Positions 9,045 through 17,712 of a DNA stretch of 64,000 bases are shown here, piece after piece. A program made the translations under genes and the position numbers. The stretch comes from Kitasatospora sp. NBC_01266. GTDB taxonomy: Bacteria > Actinomycetota > Actinomycetes > Streptomycetales > Streptomycetaceae. Location of the stretch: positions 7,750,001 through 7,814,000 of the forward strand of contig NZ_CP108458.1 of assembly GCF_036242395.1 (NCBI RefSeq), given 5' to 3'. The notes beneath the pieces were generated by a model. The model ran no database searches. It worked only from the letters and a program-made list of their open reading frames with translations, and was not told where the DNA came from. Each line of letters opens with the position of its first letter. Position 1 is the stretch's first letter.

Positions 9045-10076
9045 GTGAAGGCACTCGTCAAGAAGCAGGCCGAGCCCGGACTGTGGCTGACCGATGTCCC
9101 GGAGCCCGAGATCGGCCCGACCGACGTGCTGATCAAGGTGCTGCGCACCGGCATCTGCGGCACCGACCTGCACATCCGCAAGTGGGACGGCTGGGCGCAG
9201 CAGACCATCCGCACCCCGCTGACCATCGGCCACGAGTTCGTCGGCGAGGTCGTCGCGCTCGGCCCGGCGGTCGCCGACGTCAACGTGGGCGACCTGGTCA
9301 GCGGCGAGGGCCACCTGGTCTGCGGCAAGTGCCGCAACTGCCTGGCCGGCCGCCGCCACCTGTGCCGCAACACGATCGGCCTGGGCGTCAACCGGGACGG
9401 CGCGTTCGCCGAGTACGTCGCGCTGCCCGCCTCGAACGTCTGGGTGCACCGGGTGCCGGTCGACCTGGACGTGGCGGCGATCTTCGACCCGTTCGGCAAC
9501 GCCGTGCACACCGCGCTCTCCTTCCCGCTGGTCGGCGAGGACGTGCTGGTCACCGGCGCGGGCCCGATCGGCATCATGGCGGCCGCGGTCGCCAAGCACG
9601 CCGGTGCCCGGCACGTGATGATCACCGACGTCAGCCCGTACCGGCTGGACCTGGCCCGCAAGGTCGGCGTCTCGCTGGCGCTGGACGTCTCGCAGCACAC
9701 CATCGAGGAGGGCCAGCAGAAGCTCGGCCTGCGCGAGGGCTTCGACGTGGGCCTGGAGATGTCGGGCCGCCCCGAGGCGATGCGCTCGATGATCGACAAC
9801 CTGACGCACGGCGGCAAGATCGCCATGCTCGGCCTGCCCGCCGAGGACTTCTCGATCGACTGGGCGAAGGTGGTCACCTCGATGATCACCATCAAGGGCA
9901 TCTACGGCCGCGAGATGTTCGAGACCTGGTACGCGATGTCGGTGCTGCTGGAGGGCGGGCTGGACCTGTCCCCGGTGATCACCGGACGGTACGCCGCCCA
10001 GGACTTCGAGGCCGCGTTCGACGAGGCGGCGAGCGGTCGCTGCGGCAAGATCATCCTCGACTGGTCGACCATCTGA
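9045..10076 (+). CDS. tdh: L-threonine 3-dehydrogenase
   Basis: Zn- and NAD-dependent dehydrogenase oxidising L-threonine to 2-amino-3-ketobutyrate. 343 aa, close to the E. coli enzyme. Catalytic zinc site: TGICGTDLHIRKWDGW and GHEFVGEVV. Structural zinc: four cysteines in CGKCRNCLAGRRHLC. The nucleotide fold carries GAGPIGIMAA. Start GTG at 9045 gives the normal N-terminus VKALVKKQAEPGLWL and has CAGGAG about 10 bp upstream. The next gene is kbl, 50 bp downstream. Confidence 0.95.
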   Translation: MKALVKKQAEPGLWLTDVPEPEIGPTDVLIKVLRTGICGTDLHIRKWDGWAQQTIRTPLTIGHEFVGEVVALGPAVADVNVGDLVSGEGHLVCGKCRNCLAGRRHLCRNTIGLGVNRDGAFAEYVALPASNVWVHRVPVDLDVAAIFDPFGNAVHTALSFPLVGEDVLVTGAGPIGIMAAAVAKHAGARHVMITDVSPYRLDLARKVGVSLALDVSQHTIEEGQQKLGLREGFDVGLEMSGRPEAMRSMIDNLTHGGKIAMLGLPAEDFSIDWAKVVTSMITIKGIYGREMFETWYAMSVLLEGGLDLSPVITGRYAAQDFEAAFDEAASGRCGKIILDWSTI

Positions 10077-10126
10077 CGCCCCTCAGCCCGCCCCCGGACC
10101 GACACCCCATCAAGGAGCCTGCTGCG

Positions 10127-11320
10127 ATGTTCGATTCCGTCCGCGAGGACATCAGTGCCACCCTCGCCGAGATCACCGAGGCCGGCCTGTTCAAGCCGGA
10201 GCGGGTGATCGGCAGCCCGCAGAGCGCCGCCGTCACGGTCACCGGCGGCGGGCGCCCGGGTGAGGTGCTGAACTTCTGCGCCAACAACTACCTGGGCCTG
10301 GCCGACCACCCCGCCGTGGTCGGCGCCGCCAAGGAGGCGCTGGACCGCTGGGGCTACGGCATGGCGTCCGTCCGCTTCATCTGCGGCACCCAGGACGTGC
10401 ACAAGGAGCTCGAGGCGCGGCTGTCGGCGTTCCTCGGCCAGGAGGACACCATCCTCTACTCCTCGTGCTTCGACGCGAACGGCGGTGTCTTCGAGACCGT
10501 GCTGGACGAGCGCGACGCCGTCATCTCCGACGCGCTCAACCACGCGAGCATCATCGACGGCATCCGCCTGTGCAAGGCCACCCGCAAGCGCTACGCCAAC
10601 CGCGACCTGGCCGAGCTGGAGCAGTGCCTCAAGGAGACCCAGGACGCCCGGCGCCGCCTGATCGTCACCGACGGCGTCTTCTCGATGGACGGCTACGTCG
10701 CCCCGCTGCGCGAGATCTGCGACCTGGCCGACCGCTACGACGCCATGGTGATGGTCGACGACTCGCACGCGGTCGGCTTCGTGGGCCCCGGCGGGCGCGG
10801 CACCCCCGAACTGCACGGCGTGATGGACCGGGTCGACATCATCACCGGCACGCTGGGCAAGGCGCTCGGCGGCGCCTCCGGCGGCTACGTCGCCGCCCGC
10901 CGCGAGATCGTCGCGCTGCTGCGCCAGCGTTCGCGCCCGTACCTGTTCTCCAACTCGCTGGCCCCGGTGATCGCGGCGGCCTCGCTGACCGTGCTCGACC
11001 TGCTGGAGACCTCGCACGAGCTGCGCGAGCGGCTGCGCGCCAACACCGCGCTGTTCCGCTCGAAGATGACCGAGGCGGGCTTCGAGATCCTGCCCGGCGA
11101 CCACCCGATCGCCCCGGTGATGATCGGTGACGCGGCCAAGGCCGGCAAGCTCGCCGAACTGCTGCTGGAGCGCGGCGTGTACGTGATCGGGTTCTCGTTC
11201 CCGGTCGTCCCGCACGGCCAGGCCCGGATCCGGGTGCAGCTCTCGGCGGCCCACTCCACCGAGGACGTCGAGCGCGCTGTCGCGGCCTTCATCGACGCCC
11301 GGGCGGCGCTGGAGAGCTGA
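10127..11320 (+). CDS. kbl: Glycine C-acetyltransferase (2-amino-3-ketobutyrate CoA ligase)
   Basis: PLP enzyme that splits 2-amino-3-ketobutyrate with CoA into glycine and acetyl-CoA, taking the labile Tdh product. 397 aa. Motifs: NFCANNYLGLADHP, SVRFICGTQDVHKELE, SDALNHASIIDGIRL, VDDSHAVGFVGPGGRG, and the PLP lysine in TGTLGKALGGASGG. It belongs to the same fold family as BioF nearby, but the RFICGTQ segment and its partner tdh mark it as Kbl. AAGGAG lies 10 bp before the ATG. The tdh-kbl operon is the standard threonine-to-glycine route. Confidence 0.95.
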   Translation: MFDSVREDISATLAEITEAGLFKPERVIGSPQSAAVTVTGGGRPGEVLNFCANNYLGLADHPAVVGAAKEALDRWGYGMASVRFICGTQDVHKELEARLSAFLGQEDTILYSSCFDANGGVFETVLDERDAVISDALNHASIIDGIRLCKATRKRYANRDLAELEQCLKETQDARRRLIVTDGVFSMDGYVAPLREICDLADRYDAMVMVDDSHAVGFVGPGGRGTPELHGVMDRVDIITGTLGKALGGASGGYVAARREIVALLRQRSRPYLFSNSLAPVIAAASLTVLDLLETSHELRERLRANTALFRSKMTEAGFEILPGDHPIAPVMIGDAAKAGKLAELLLERGVYVIGFSFPVVPHGQARIRVQLSAAHSTEDVERAVAAFIDARAALES

Positions 11321-11380
11321 CCGGCCGCCCCGGCCGGGCGGGCGGGGAGAACCGCTGATCAACGCTGGCAGAATTGAGGC

Positions 11381-12292
11381 GTGATCGACGCCAGACGCCT
11401 GCGGACCCTGCGAGCCGTGGCGGACCACCGAACGGTGACCGCCGCGGCCGCCGCGCTCTACCTGACGCCCTCCGCGGTCTCCCAGCAGCTGGCCGCCCTG
11501 GAGCAGGAGACCGGTCACGCGCTGCTCGCCAGGGACGGGCGCGGGGTGCGGCTGACGGCGGCCGGCGAGATCCTGCTCAGCCACGCCGACGCCGTGCTGG
11601 CCCAGCTGGAACGCGCCGAGGCCGACCTGGCCGCCTATGCGGCCGGCGCGCACGGCCAGGTCACCGTGGCCTCCTTCGCCACCGGCATCTCCCTGGTGCT
11701 GGCCCCGGCGATCGGCGCGCTGGCCGACAGCGCGCCGGGCGTGCGGCTCAAGGTGCTGGACGCCGAGGGCGACGCCAGCCTGCCGATGCTGCTGGACGGG
11801 CAGGCCGACCTCGCGGTCGCGGTCGAGTACCGCGGCGCGCCACGGGCCGACGACCAGCGCCTGGCCCGGTTCCCGCTCTACGCCGAGCCCTTCGAGGCGG
11901 TGCTGCCGCTGGACCACCGGCTGGCCGGGCAGCCGGGCCCGGTGGCGATGGCCGCGCTGGCCACCGAGCCGTGGATCGGCCCCTACCCCGGCAACCCCTG
12001 CCACGACGTGGTGCTGCTCGCCTGCGAGCACGCCGGCTTCACCCCGCGCCTGGTGCACTCCTCCGACGACTTCAGCGCGGTGGTCGCGCTCGCCTCGGCC
12101 GGCGCGGGGGTGGCCCTGGTGCCCCGCTCGGCACTGCGCGGTGTGGACCTCACCCGGGTCGCGGTGCGCGCGGTCGACAGCGACCTGGCGACCCGCAAGG
12201 TCTTCGCGGCGGTGCGTGGCGGCGCCGAGCGGCACCCGCTGATCCGTCCGGTACTCAGCGCCCTGCAGAAGGCAGCGGTGGAGCTGGGCTGA
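11381..12292 (+). CDS. LysR family transcriptional regulator
   Basis: 303 aa. N-terminal winged helix-turn-helix at residues 5-60 (VTAAAAALYLTPSAVSQQLAALE), then a periplasmic-binding-type effector domain. GTG start at 11381, 60 bp after kbl on the same strand. That position makes control of tdh-kbl or of glycine/threonine use a reasonable guess; classical LysR regulators are more often divergent to their target, so the link is inference only. Confidence 0.88.
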   Translation: MIDARRLRTLRAVADHRTVTAAAAALYLTPSAVSQQLAALEQETGHALLARDGRGVRLTAAGEILLSHADAVLAQLERAEADLAAYAAGAHGQVTVASFATGISLVLAPAIGALADSAPGVRLKVLDAEGDASLPMLLDGQADLAVAVEYRGAPRADDQRLARFPLYAEPFEAVLPLDHRLAGQPGPVAMAALATEPWIGPYPGNPCHDVVLLACEHAGFTPRLVHSSDDFSAVVALASAGAGVALVPRSALRGVDLTRVAVRAVDSDLATRKVFAAVRGGAERHPLIRPVLSALQKAAVELG

Positions 12293-12380
12293 CGACGGCG
12301 CACGGACGGCGCTCACCTTGGCGGCCTGCGTCGGCGGCACCGGATAGCCTGACCGGCATGACCTCCGAGCGGGCCACCTG

Positions 12381-12845
12381 GTGAGCGCAGGTCCTGACGA
12401 CGGCACAGGTTCAGCCGCCAGGGTGACGACGACGGCACCGGCCGGGCCGCGACCGAGCCTGGCCGGTTTCGCGGAGCAGCGCACCGTGCTGCTGACCACC
12501 TTCAAGCGGGACGGCACGGCGGTGGGCACCCCGGTCTATCTGGCGGTGGACGGCGAGCGCGGGTACTTCCGCACCGCCACCTCCACGGGCAAGGCCAAAC
12601 GGCTGCGCAACAACCCCGGCGTCACCCTCGCCCCGGCGACCCTGCGCGGTGTCCCGACCGGCGCGCCGGTCAGCGGACAGGCCCGGGTGCTGGAGGGCGC
12701 CGAGGCACGGCGGGCCTCGCGCCGCCTCGTCCGCAAGTACCCGGTGGCACACGGCCTGGTGACCCCGATCACCCACCGGCTGAACGGCTACCGCACGGTC
12801 CACTACGAGGTGACGGTGGCCCCGCCGGGGATGAGCCCCTGCTGA
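12381..12845 (+). CDS. PPOX-class flavin/F420-dependent oxidoreductase
   Basis: 154 aa with the split-barrel fold of the pyridoxamine-phosphate-oxidase-like family: RTVLLTTFKRDGTAVGTPVYLAV, YFRTATSTGKAKRLRNNPGVTLAP and a C-terminal YRTVHYEV strand. The T-x-K-R-L-R-N-N-P motif is frequent in actinobacterial F420-type members. Substrate unknown. The GTG start at 12381 gives a 25-residue disordered leader; an internal start at the second GTG of that leader is also possible. Confidence 0.75.
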   Translation: MSAGPDDGTGSAARVTTTAPAGPRPSLAGFAEQRTVLLTTFKRDGTAVGTPVYLAVDGERGYFRTATSTGKAKRLRNNPGVTLAPATLRGVPTGAPVSGQARVLEGAEARRASRRLVRKYPVAHGLVTPITHRLNGYRTVHYEVTVAPPGMSPC

Positions 12846-12881
12846 GCCCGAGGTCGCCGGCCGGTCCGCCCTGGACGGGGT

Positions 12882-14657
12882 TCAGGTGCCGTCCGCCCGG
12901 TCGGCGGCGGCCGGACCGAGCAGCACGACGGTGTCTCCCGTCGCCGGCGGGGGAGTGCCGTGCGCGGTGACCGGATCGAGGCGCCCGTCGCTGCGCACCA
13001 CGAACAGCACGTCGTGCCCGCACGGGATCGCCCCCTGCGTCGGTTGCGCCACGACGGTGGCTCCCTGGCCGTAACGGCGGTTCAGATCGGGCCTGCTGAG
13101 CGCCGCACCGAAGAGGATGTCACCGCCCATGAACGGGGCCACCACGCCGTGGCTGGCCACTGGTGGCCCCAGCCGGTAGACGGGGCCGTCGATGCTGCCC
13201 CGCAGCACCTCCGACGCCAGCGCGTTGAAGTCGTCCTCGGCGGTGAGCAGCAGGACCGTCGTGATGCCCTCCAGTGCGGCGCCCTCGCGGGTGGCCGCCG
13301 CCAGCAGTTCGCCCGGCACCAGTTCGAGCCCGGCCCGTTCGATGCCGGCCCGCTGTCGTTCCAGGCCGGCCCACATCAGCACCTCGAGGCCGGCGGCTTT
13401 CAGCGCCCGCCCCAGGTCGACCACCCAGGGCTCACCACCGACCAGCAGCGGCCGGGAACGGGCCGAGCGCATGACCCGCAGGCGCCGGGCGAGGGGTTTG
13501 GCGGTCAGCCCGTACAGCGTCACGGTGGCGACGATGACCACGAAGGTGGCCGGAAGGATCTTCGCGGCGCCGCCGATCCCCTTGGTGACCAGGGCGGCCG
13601 AGAAGGTCGAGGCGGTCGATGCCGCGACGATGCCGCGTGGCGCCATCCAGCCGATCAGGCCGCGCTCCCCGCCCGAGAGGTCGGTGCCCAGCGTGGACAC
13701 CAGGGCCACCAGCGGCCTGGCCACGATCACCAGGGCCGCCACCAGGCCGAGTGCCGGAAGCAGCAGGTGCCGCAGTGACTGCGGCGTCACGGTGGCCGAG
13801 ATGGAGACGAAGAGCACGCCGATGATCAAGGAGACCAGGGTCTCGAAGAACTGCCGGCGCGCCGGGATGTCGAACTGGCGCAGGTTGGAGACGGCCAGGC
13901 CCATCACGACGGCGGCGATCAGTCCGGTGTCGTCGCGGATCACGTCGCAGAGCGCCGCGACACCGACCACGGTGGCGAGCTGCGCGGCGGTGCCGAGCAC
14001 CTCGCCCAGCCGCAGACCACGCAGCAGCAGCCACAGCACACCCGTTCCGACGACCCCGCCGGCCAGGCCGACGCCCACGCTCGCGAGGAACTGCCCGAGC
14101 CCGCCCCTGACCGAATGCTGGGTACTCGCGTCGATCGCGTGGAAGACCAGTGCGCCCAGCACCGCGCCCACCGGATCGATCAGCGAGCCCTCCCAGATCA
14201 GGATGTGCTGGAGGCGGTCCCTCGGGCGCACGGAGGCGAGCAGCGGGCCGACGACGGTCGGTCCGGAGACCACCACGATGACCCCGAGCATCAGGGCCGA
14301 TCGGTAGTCCATGCCGAGCAGCGGCTTCGACAGGACTGTGGTGATCGCCCAGGTGATCAGCACCCCGATCCAGATCAGCCGCACCACGACGCGGCGGGTG
14401 TGGCCGGTCAGCTTCGCCAGGTCGAGGCCGAGACCCGCGTCGTAGAGGATCACCGCCACGGCCAGCGACACCAGCGGCGAGAAGGCCGCGCCGAACAGCC
14501 GCTGGGGATTGACGTCGCTGATCAGCGCGCCGGCGGCGAACCCGACCGGCAGCAGGACGATGAGCGCGGGGATGTGCAGGCGGCTGGCCAGGATCTGCGA
14601 GCCGACGGCGAGCACGAGGATCAGGCCCACACCGATGAAGACCTGGTCCGCCGTCAC
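12882..14657 (-). CDS. Cation:proton antiporter, CPA family, with cytosolic nucleotide-binding-like domain
   Basis: 591 aa. Residues 1-400 hold about 12 hydrophobic segments, with the CPA core motifs SGPTVVGPLLASVRP and WEGSLIDPVGAVLGAL. The aspartate in LIDP is the expected ion-binding residue. The remaining 190 residues are soluble and resemble a RCK/TrkA-N type regulatory domain (PLLVGGEPWVVDLGRALKAAGLEV, then TTVLLLTAEDDFNALASEVLR). It probably exports Na+ or K+ against protons. It is the last gene of a minus-strand run with the GAP protein 22 bp upstream. Confidence 0.85.
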   Translation of the reverse strand: MTADQVFIGVGLILVLAVGSQILASRLHIPALIVLLPVGFAAGALISDVNPQRLFGAAFSPLVSLAVAVILYDAGLGLDLAKLTGHTRRVVVRLIWIGVLITWAITTVLSKPLLGMDYRSALMLGVIVVVSGPTVVGPLLASVRPRDRLQHILIWEGSLIDPVGAVLGALVFHAIDASTQHSVRGGLGQFLASVGVGLAGGVVGTGVLWLLLRGLRLGEVLGTAAQLATVVGVAALCDVIRDDTGLIAAVVMGLAVSNLRQFDIPARRQFFETLVSLIIGVLFVSISATVTPQSLRHLLLPALGLVAALVIVARPLVALVSTLGTDLSGGERGLIGWMAPRGIVAASTASTFSAALVTKGIGGAAKILPATFVVIVATVTLYGLTAKPLARRLRVMRSARSRPLLVGGEPWVVDLGRALKAAGLEVLMWAGLERQRAGIERAGLELVPGELLAAATREGAALEGITTVLLLTAEDDFNALASEVLRGSIDGPVYRLGPPVASHGVVAPFMGGDILFGAALSRPDLNRRYGQGATVVAQPTQGAIPCGHDVLFVVRSDGRLDPVTAHGTPPPATGDTVVLLGPAAADRADGT

Positions 14658-14679
14658 GTCCTGCCTCCTGGAGGTCGCT

Positions 14680-15324
14680 TCACTGGACCAGCTGGGCGAT
14701 GCTCCGGCCGACCAGCCAGAGGCCGAGCAGCAGCGACAGGACGACGATCGCCTGGTCCTGGTGGTTCGTCAGCCAGGTGCGCAGTCGCGCGAGCCGGACC
14801 CCGGCCGACTCGGGCGAGAAGGCCACGTGGAGTTCCATGGCGAGCAGGCTCGCGGAGGAGAGCAGGCAGAACAGGACCAGCGCCAGGTAGGACTCGAAGC
14901 TGGAGACTTTGGCCTGCACCACGGTCGCGGCCCCGGCCGCGACCAGCGCCCAGGGCTGCAGGAGGACCGCGAGCCCGGCGGCGGTCCACGGGGAGACGTC
15001 GTTCAACTTCGCCAGCCACGCCGGGTCCCGGTGCGGCCGGCCGGCCCGGCGGCGCCGGTACTCGCCGAAGACGATGAGCCCCACGCCGATGGTCAGCTTG
15101 ACGGCGATGGAGGCGGTCGAGGGGGTGGAGTGCAGTGCGGGCGGCGAGCCGCCGGTGGAGAGCAGGACGGCGGCCATCACGCCGACCAGGCAGGCGAGCC
15201 AGGCCAGCACGAAGGCCAGACCCGCGCGCAGGCCCTTGCGCGCCGACAGCACGAGGATGAACGCGGTGATGGGCACCGGCTCCAGGGTGATCGCCAGGCC
15301 GATCAGGATCAGGTCGAGGATCAT
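14680..15324 (-). CDS. GAP family membrane protein (Sap/LysE-like)
   Basis: 214 aa with six hydrophobic segments. The N-terminal LILIGLAITLEPVPITAFILVLSARKG and central SPWTAAGLAVLLQPWALVAAG are typical of GAP proteins (GPL addressing/export, LysE superfamily). ATG at 15324 is preferred over the GTG at 15339 because it overlaps the stop of the aldose epimerase as ATGA, a coupling seen repeatedly here. The transported substrate is unknown. Confidence 0.8.
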   Translation of the reverse strand: MILDLILIGLAITLEPVPITAFILVLSARKGLRAGLAFVLAWLACLVGVMAAVLLSTGGSPPALHSTPSTASIAVKLTIGVGLIVFGEYRRRRAGRPHRDPAWLAKLNDVSPWTAAGLAVLLQPWALVAAGAATVVQAKVSSFESYLALVLFCLLSSASLLAMELHVAFSPESAGVRLARLRTWLTNHQDQAIVVLSLLLGLWLVGRSIAQLVQ

Positions 15325-16256
15325 CGGCGCCGGGTCCACTCACCCCACGGTGTGATGCCCCAGCGGACGGTGTGCCGTGCGCCCGGTGCGAGGGCGACGA
15401 CCGACGTACCGGTGCGGAAGGCGTCCGGCGGGCAGGACATCGGTTCGACGGCGACCGCACGACGCCGCTCCGGCCCCGGCAGGGTGTCGCCGGTGTAGAT
15501 CTGCAGGAACTCCGCGCCCTCGCCGAGCCAGAGATCCGTACCGTGCTCCCCGGACGGGTGCGCGAGGCGGACCACCGCGCGACCGTCGGCGTCCCGTTCC
15601 AGGTCGCCGAACGGTGTGTCCAGGTGCTGGGCGCCGATCTCCCGAGGCGTGCGGAAGTCGTACGGCGTGCCCGCGACCGGTTCGGTGGCTACCGGCAGGC
15701 CCAGGTCGTCGGTGCGGATCCAGGTCCGCGCCGGGACGGTCAGCACCGCCTCGTCGACCGTGCCGGTACCGACCGTGAGGTAGGGGTGCTGACCGACGCC
15801 GTACGGCGCGACGCTCTCGCCCTGGTTCATCGCGGCCACGGCCACCTCGAGGCCCTGGTCACCCAGCGTGTACTCGGCCCGGACCCGCAGGTGGAAGGGA
15901 TAGCCCGGCTGCGGCCAGAGCGTGACCTCGAGGGCGGCCCGGCTCACGTCGAAGTCCATGACCTGCCAGGAGGCCCAGCGGAGCAGCCCGTGGATCGCGT
16001 TGCCGCTCGTCGGCTCGGTCAACGGCAGTTGCAGGTCCTGCCCGTCCCACCGGTAGCGCCCGCCCCCGATGCGGTTGGGCCACGGCACGAGGAGTTGGCC
16101 GCGACCCCCGGTGATCCGGTCCTCGGCCGCGAAGCCGTCGAGAACCGGGCGGTCGCCGACCGTGTAGGACCGCAGGGCGCCGCCCAACTCGACGACGACG
16201 GCGCTCTGGTCACCGTGATGCAGCATCACCTGGTGTCCCGTCCGGCTCTCGTGCAC
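15321..16256 (-). CDS. Aldose 1-epimerase (mutarotase) family protein
   Basis: 311 aa beta-sandwich sugar epimerase interconverting alpha and beta hexoses. Motifs: GRGQLLVPWPNRIGGGRYRW, the catalytic histidine regions NAIHGLLRWASW and YGVGQHPYLTV, and EFLQIYTGDT followed by VAVEPMSCPPDAF, which carries the catalytic glutamate. GTG at 16256 is chosen because GGAG lies 6 bp before it; an upstream in-frame GTG at 16277 lacks this site. The stop overlaps the start of the GAP gene. Confidence 0.9.
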   Translation of the reverse strand: MHESRTGHQVMLHHGDQSAVVVELGGALRSYTVGDRPVLDGFAAEDRITGGRGQLLVPWPNRIGGGRYRWDGQDLQLPLTEPTSGNAIHGLLRWASWQVMDFDVSRAALEVTLWPQPGYPFHLRVRAEYTLGDQGLEVAVAAMNQGESVAPYGVGQHPYLTVGTGTVDEAVLTVPARTWIRTDDLGLPVATEPVAGTPYDFRTPREIGAQHLDTPFGDLERDADGRAVVRLAHPSGEHGTDLWLGEGAEFLQIYTGDTLPGPERRRAVAVEPMSCPPDAFRTGTSVVALAPGARHTVRWGITPWGEWTRRR

Positions 16257-16470
16257 GCGGTCTCCTCGTTCTGCCACAGGGCGGGCAGAACCCGCGAACC
16301 CGGGCGCCTCGATGGCCTGCTGAGGCCGGCCCGCTCAGTCCGCAGACTGCGGGCGCACCTGGGCCGAGTCAAGCGAGACACGACCGCGCCGCGCGATGCG
16401 GCGGCGCGTTCGCCCGTCCGGACCTCATGGCGCCCGCGGTGCTCGTGCCCGAGCCGCAGCCGCCGGCGGT

Positions 16471-17424
16471 TCACCGGTGGCGGGAGCGGCTGCTGCGTCG
16501 ACCGATCCGCTGCCAGATGGCCCGTTGGAACCTGAGCATCAGGACGCCCACCGCGATGAGCACGACGATGTTGAGCAGCAGCTGGATCAGCGAGCCGCGT
16601 GCCTCGCTCCAGCTGGTGAACGCGCAGGAGACGCCGATGTCGGCGGCGGCCGGGATGGTGGTGACCGAGATGAACACGCCCAGCAGGGCGCTCGTCCTGG
16701 CCTGGGTCAGCGACACGATCCCGACGATGCCGGCCAGCACGGCGACGACCACGGAGAAGAAGTTGGGTGTGTTGATCAGGTTGGAGACCGGCCGGACGCC
16801 CAGGGTGAACGCCATGGGCTGCAGCCCGAAGCCGCGGACCAGCAACGAGAACAGGAACGTGCAGAGCATGGCCAGCGAGAAGCCGACCAGGAGCGCGAGC
16901 AGCCCTTGCCGGATCCGCCCCCCGATGCCCCGGTCGATGCCCAGCGCGACGCTGGTGATGGCGCCGTACTCGGGGCCGACGACCATCGCCGCGACGATCA
17001 GGATCTGGGAGTTGGTGATGATCCCCACCGCGCCGATCAGCCCGGCGATGATCAGGTAGACGTAGAAGCTCGGCAGGTAGGTCCCCTCGGCCCGGATCCG
17101 CGCCTCGACCGCCTCCCACACCGGCGCATGGGCGAGCGGCCCCAGCTGCTGCTTCTCGGCCTCGGCCGCGAGTCCGGACAGCACCGTGTCGACCGGCTCG
17201 ATCACGACGGAGCCGTGCCGGTCCACCCGCAGCTCACGCAGCCGGCGCAGGACCTCGTTCGCCGCACCTGCCAGCACGTCGCACTCCAGGGCGTCGCCGT
17301 CCGGGTGGCGTGCCATGCCCTCGAGCACGACCAGGTTGAAGACGCAGCGATCGGCCGCCAGCATGCCGACCGTCTCGTCGGTGAGGCCCGGAGGACTCAC
17401 CAGACGGAGATGGATCATCTCCAT
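16471..17424 (-). CDS. DUF389 (TIGR00341-type) membrane protein
   Basis: 317 aa. A soluble N-terminal domain (about 110 residues, opening MIHLRLVSPPGLTDETV) is followed by at least five membrane segments. The hallmark SQILIVAAMVVGPEYGAI and the TTIPAAADIGVSCAF segment identify the DUF389 family, whose function is not established. ATG at 17424 has GGAGGT 5 bp upstream. A gap of 214 bp separates it from the epimerase gene downstream on the same strand. Divergent from the GH15 gene. Confidence 0.88.
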   Translation of the reverse strand: MEMIHLRLVSPPGLTDETVGMLAADRCVFNLVVLEGMARHPDGDALECDVLAGAANEVLRRLRELRVDRHGSVVIEPVDTVLSGLAAEAEKQQLGPLAHAPVWEAVEARIRAEGTYLPSFYVYLIIAGLIGAVGIITNSQILIVAAMVVGPEYGAITSVALGIDRGIGGRIRQGLLALLVGFSLAMLCTFLFSLLVRGFGLQPMAFTLGVRPVSNLINTPNFFSVVVAVLAGIVGIVSLTQARTSALLGVFISVTTIPAAADIGVSCAFTSWSEARGSLIQLLLNIVVLIAVGVLMLRFQRAIWQRIGRRSSRSRHR

Positions 17425-17712
17425 GCAGACCTCCGTGACTCGAGTGGCGTGGCCCGGGCGCGGGTGCCGCGCGCGGACCGGTATCCGGCCCGCGCACGGC
17501 ACCACGGAGCGCCCGCAGCCAGTAACGCCGCGCAGGCCGTCGTCGGCAAGCCGAGCGGCGCGGCGGGCCCGGGCGGGCCGGGGCGGTCCCGCCGCCCGAG
17601 GCATCGTGGCTGGTCACGCCGGGGTCCGCGGGACACCGGTCGCCAGCCGGAGCGCGTGGCCGCAACTGGGCGGATATTGGAGAAGGGGTACTCCTGAGAT
17701 TTCGGAGACACC
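17425..17712. promoter_or_regulatory. Divergent promoter region, DUF389 / GH15
   Basis: 288 bp between two divergent starts, with no open frame I would call a gene. It should contain promoters for both directions; GGATATTGGAGAAGGGGTAC about 40 bp before the GH15 gene is a candidate plus-strand -10 region, a weak call. Confidence 0.4.

Noticed and set aside
9902..12529. 875-codon minus-strand open frame across kbl and lysR
   Set aside because: Antisense to two clear genes; low-complexity translation.
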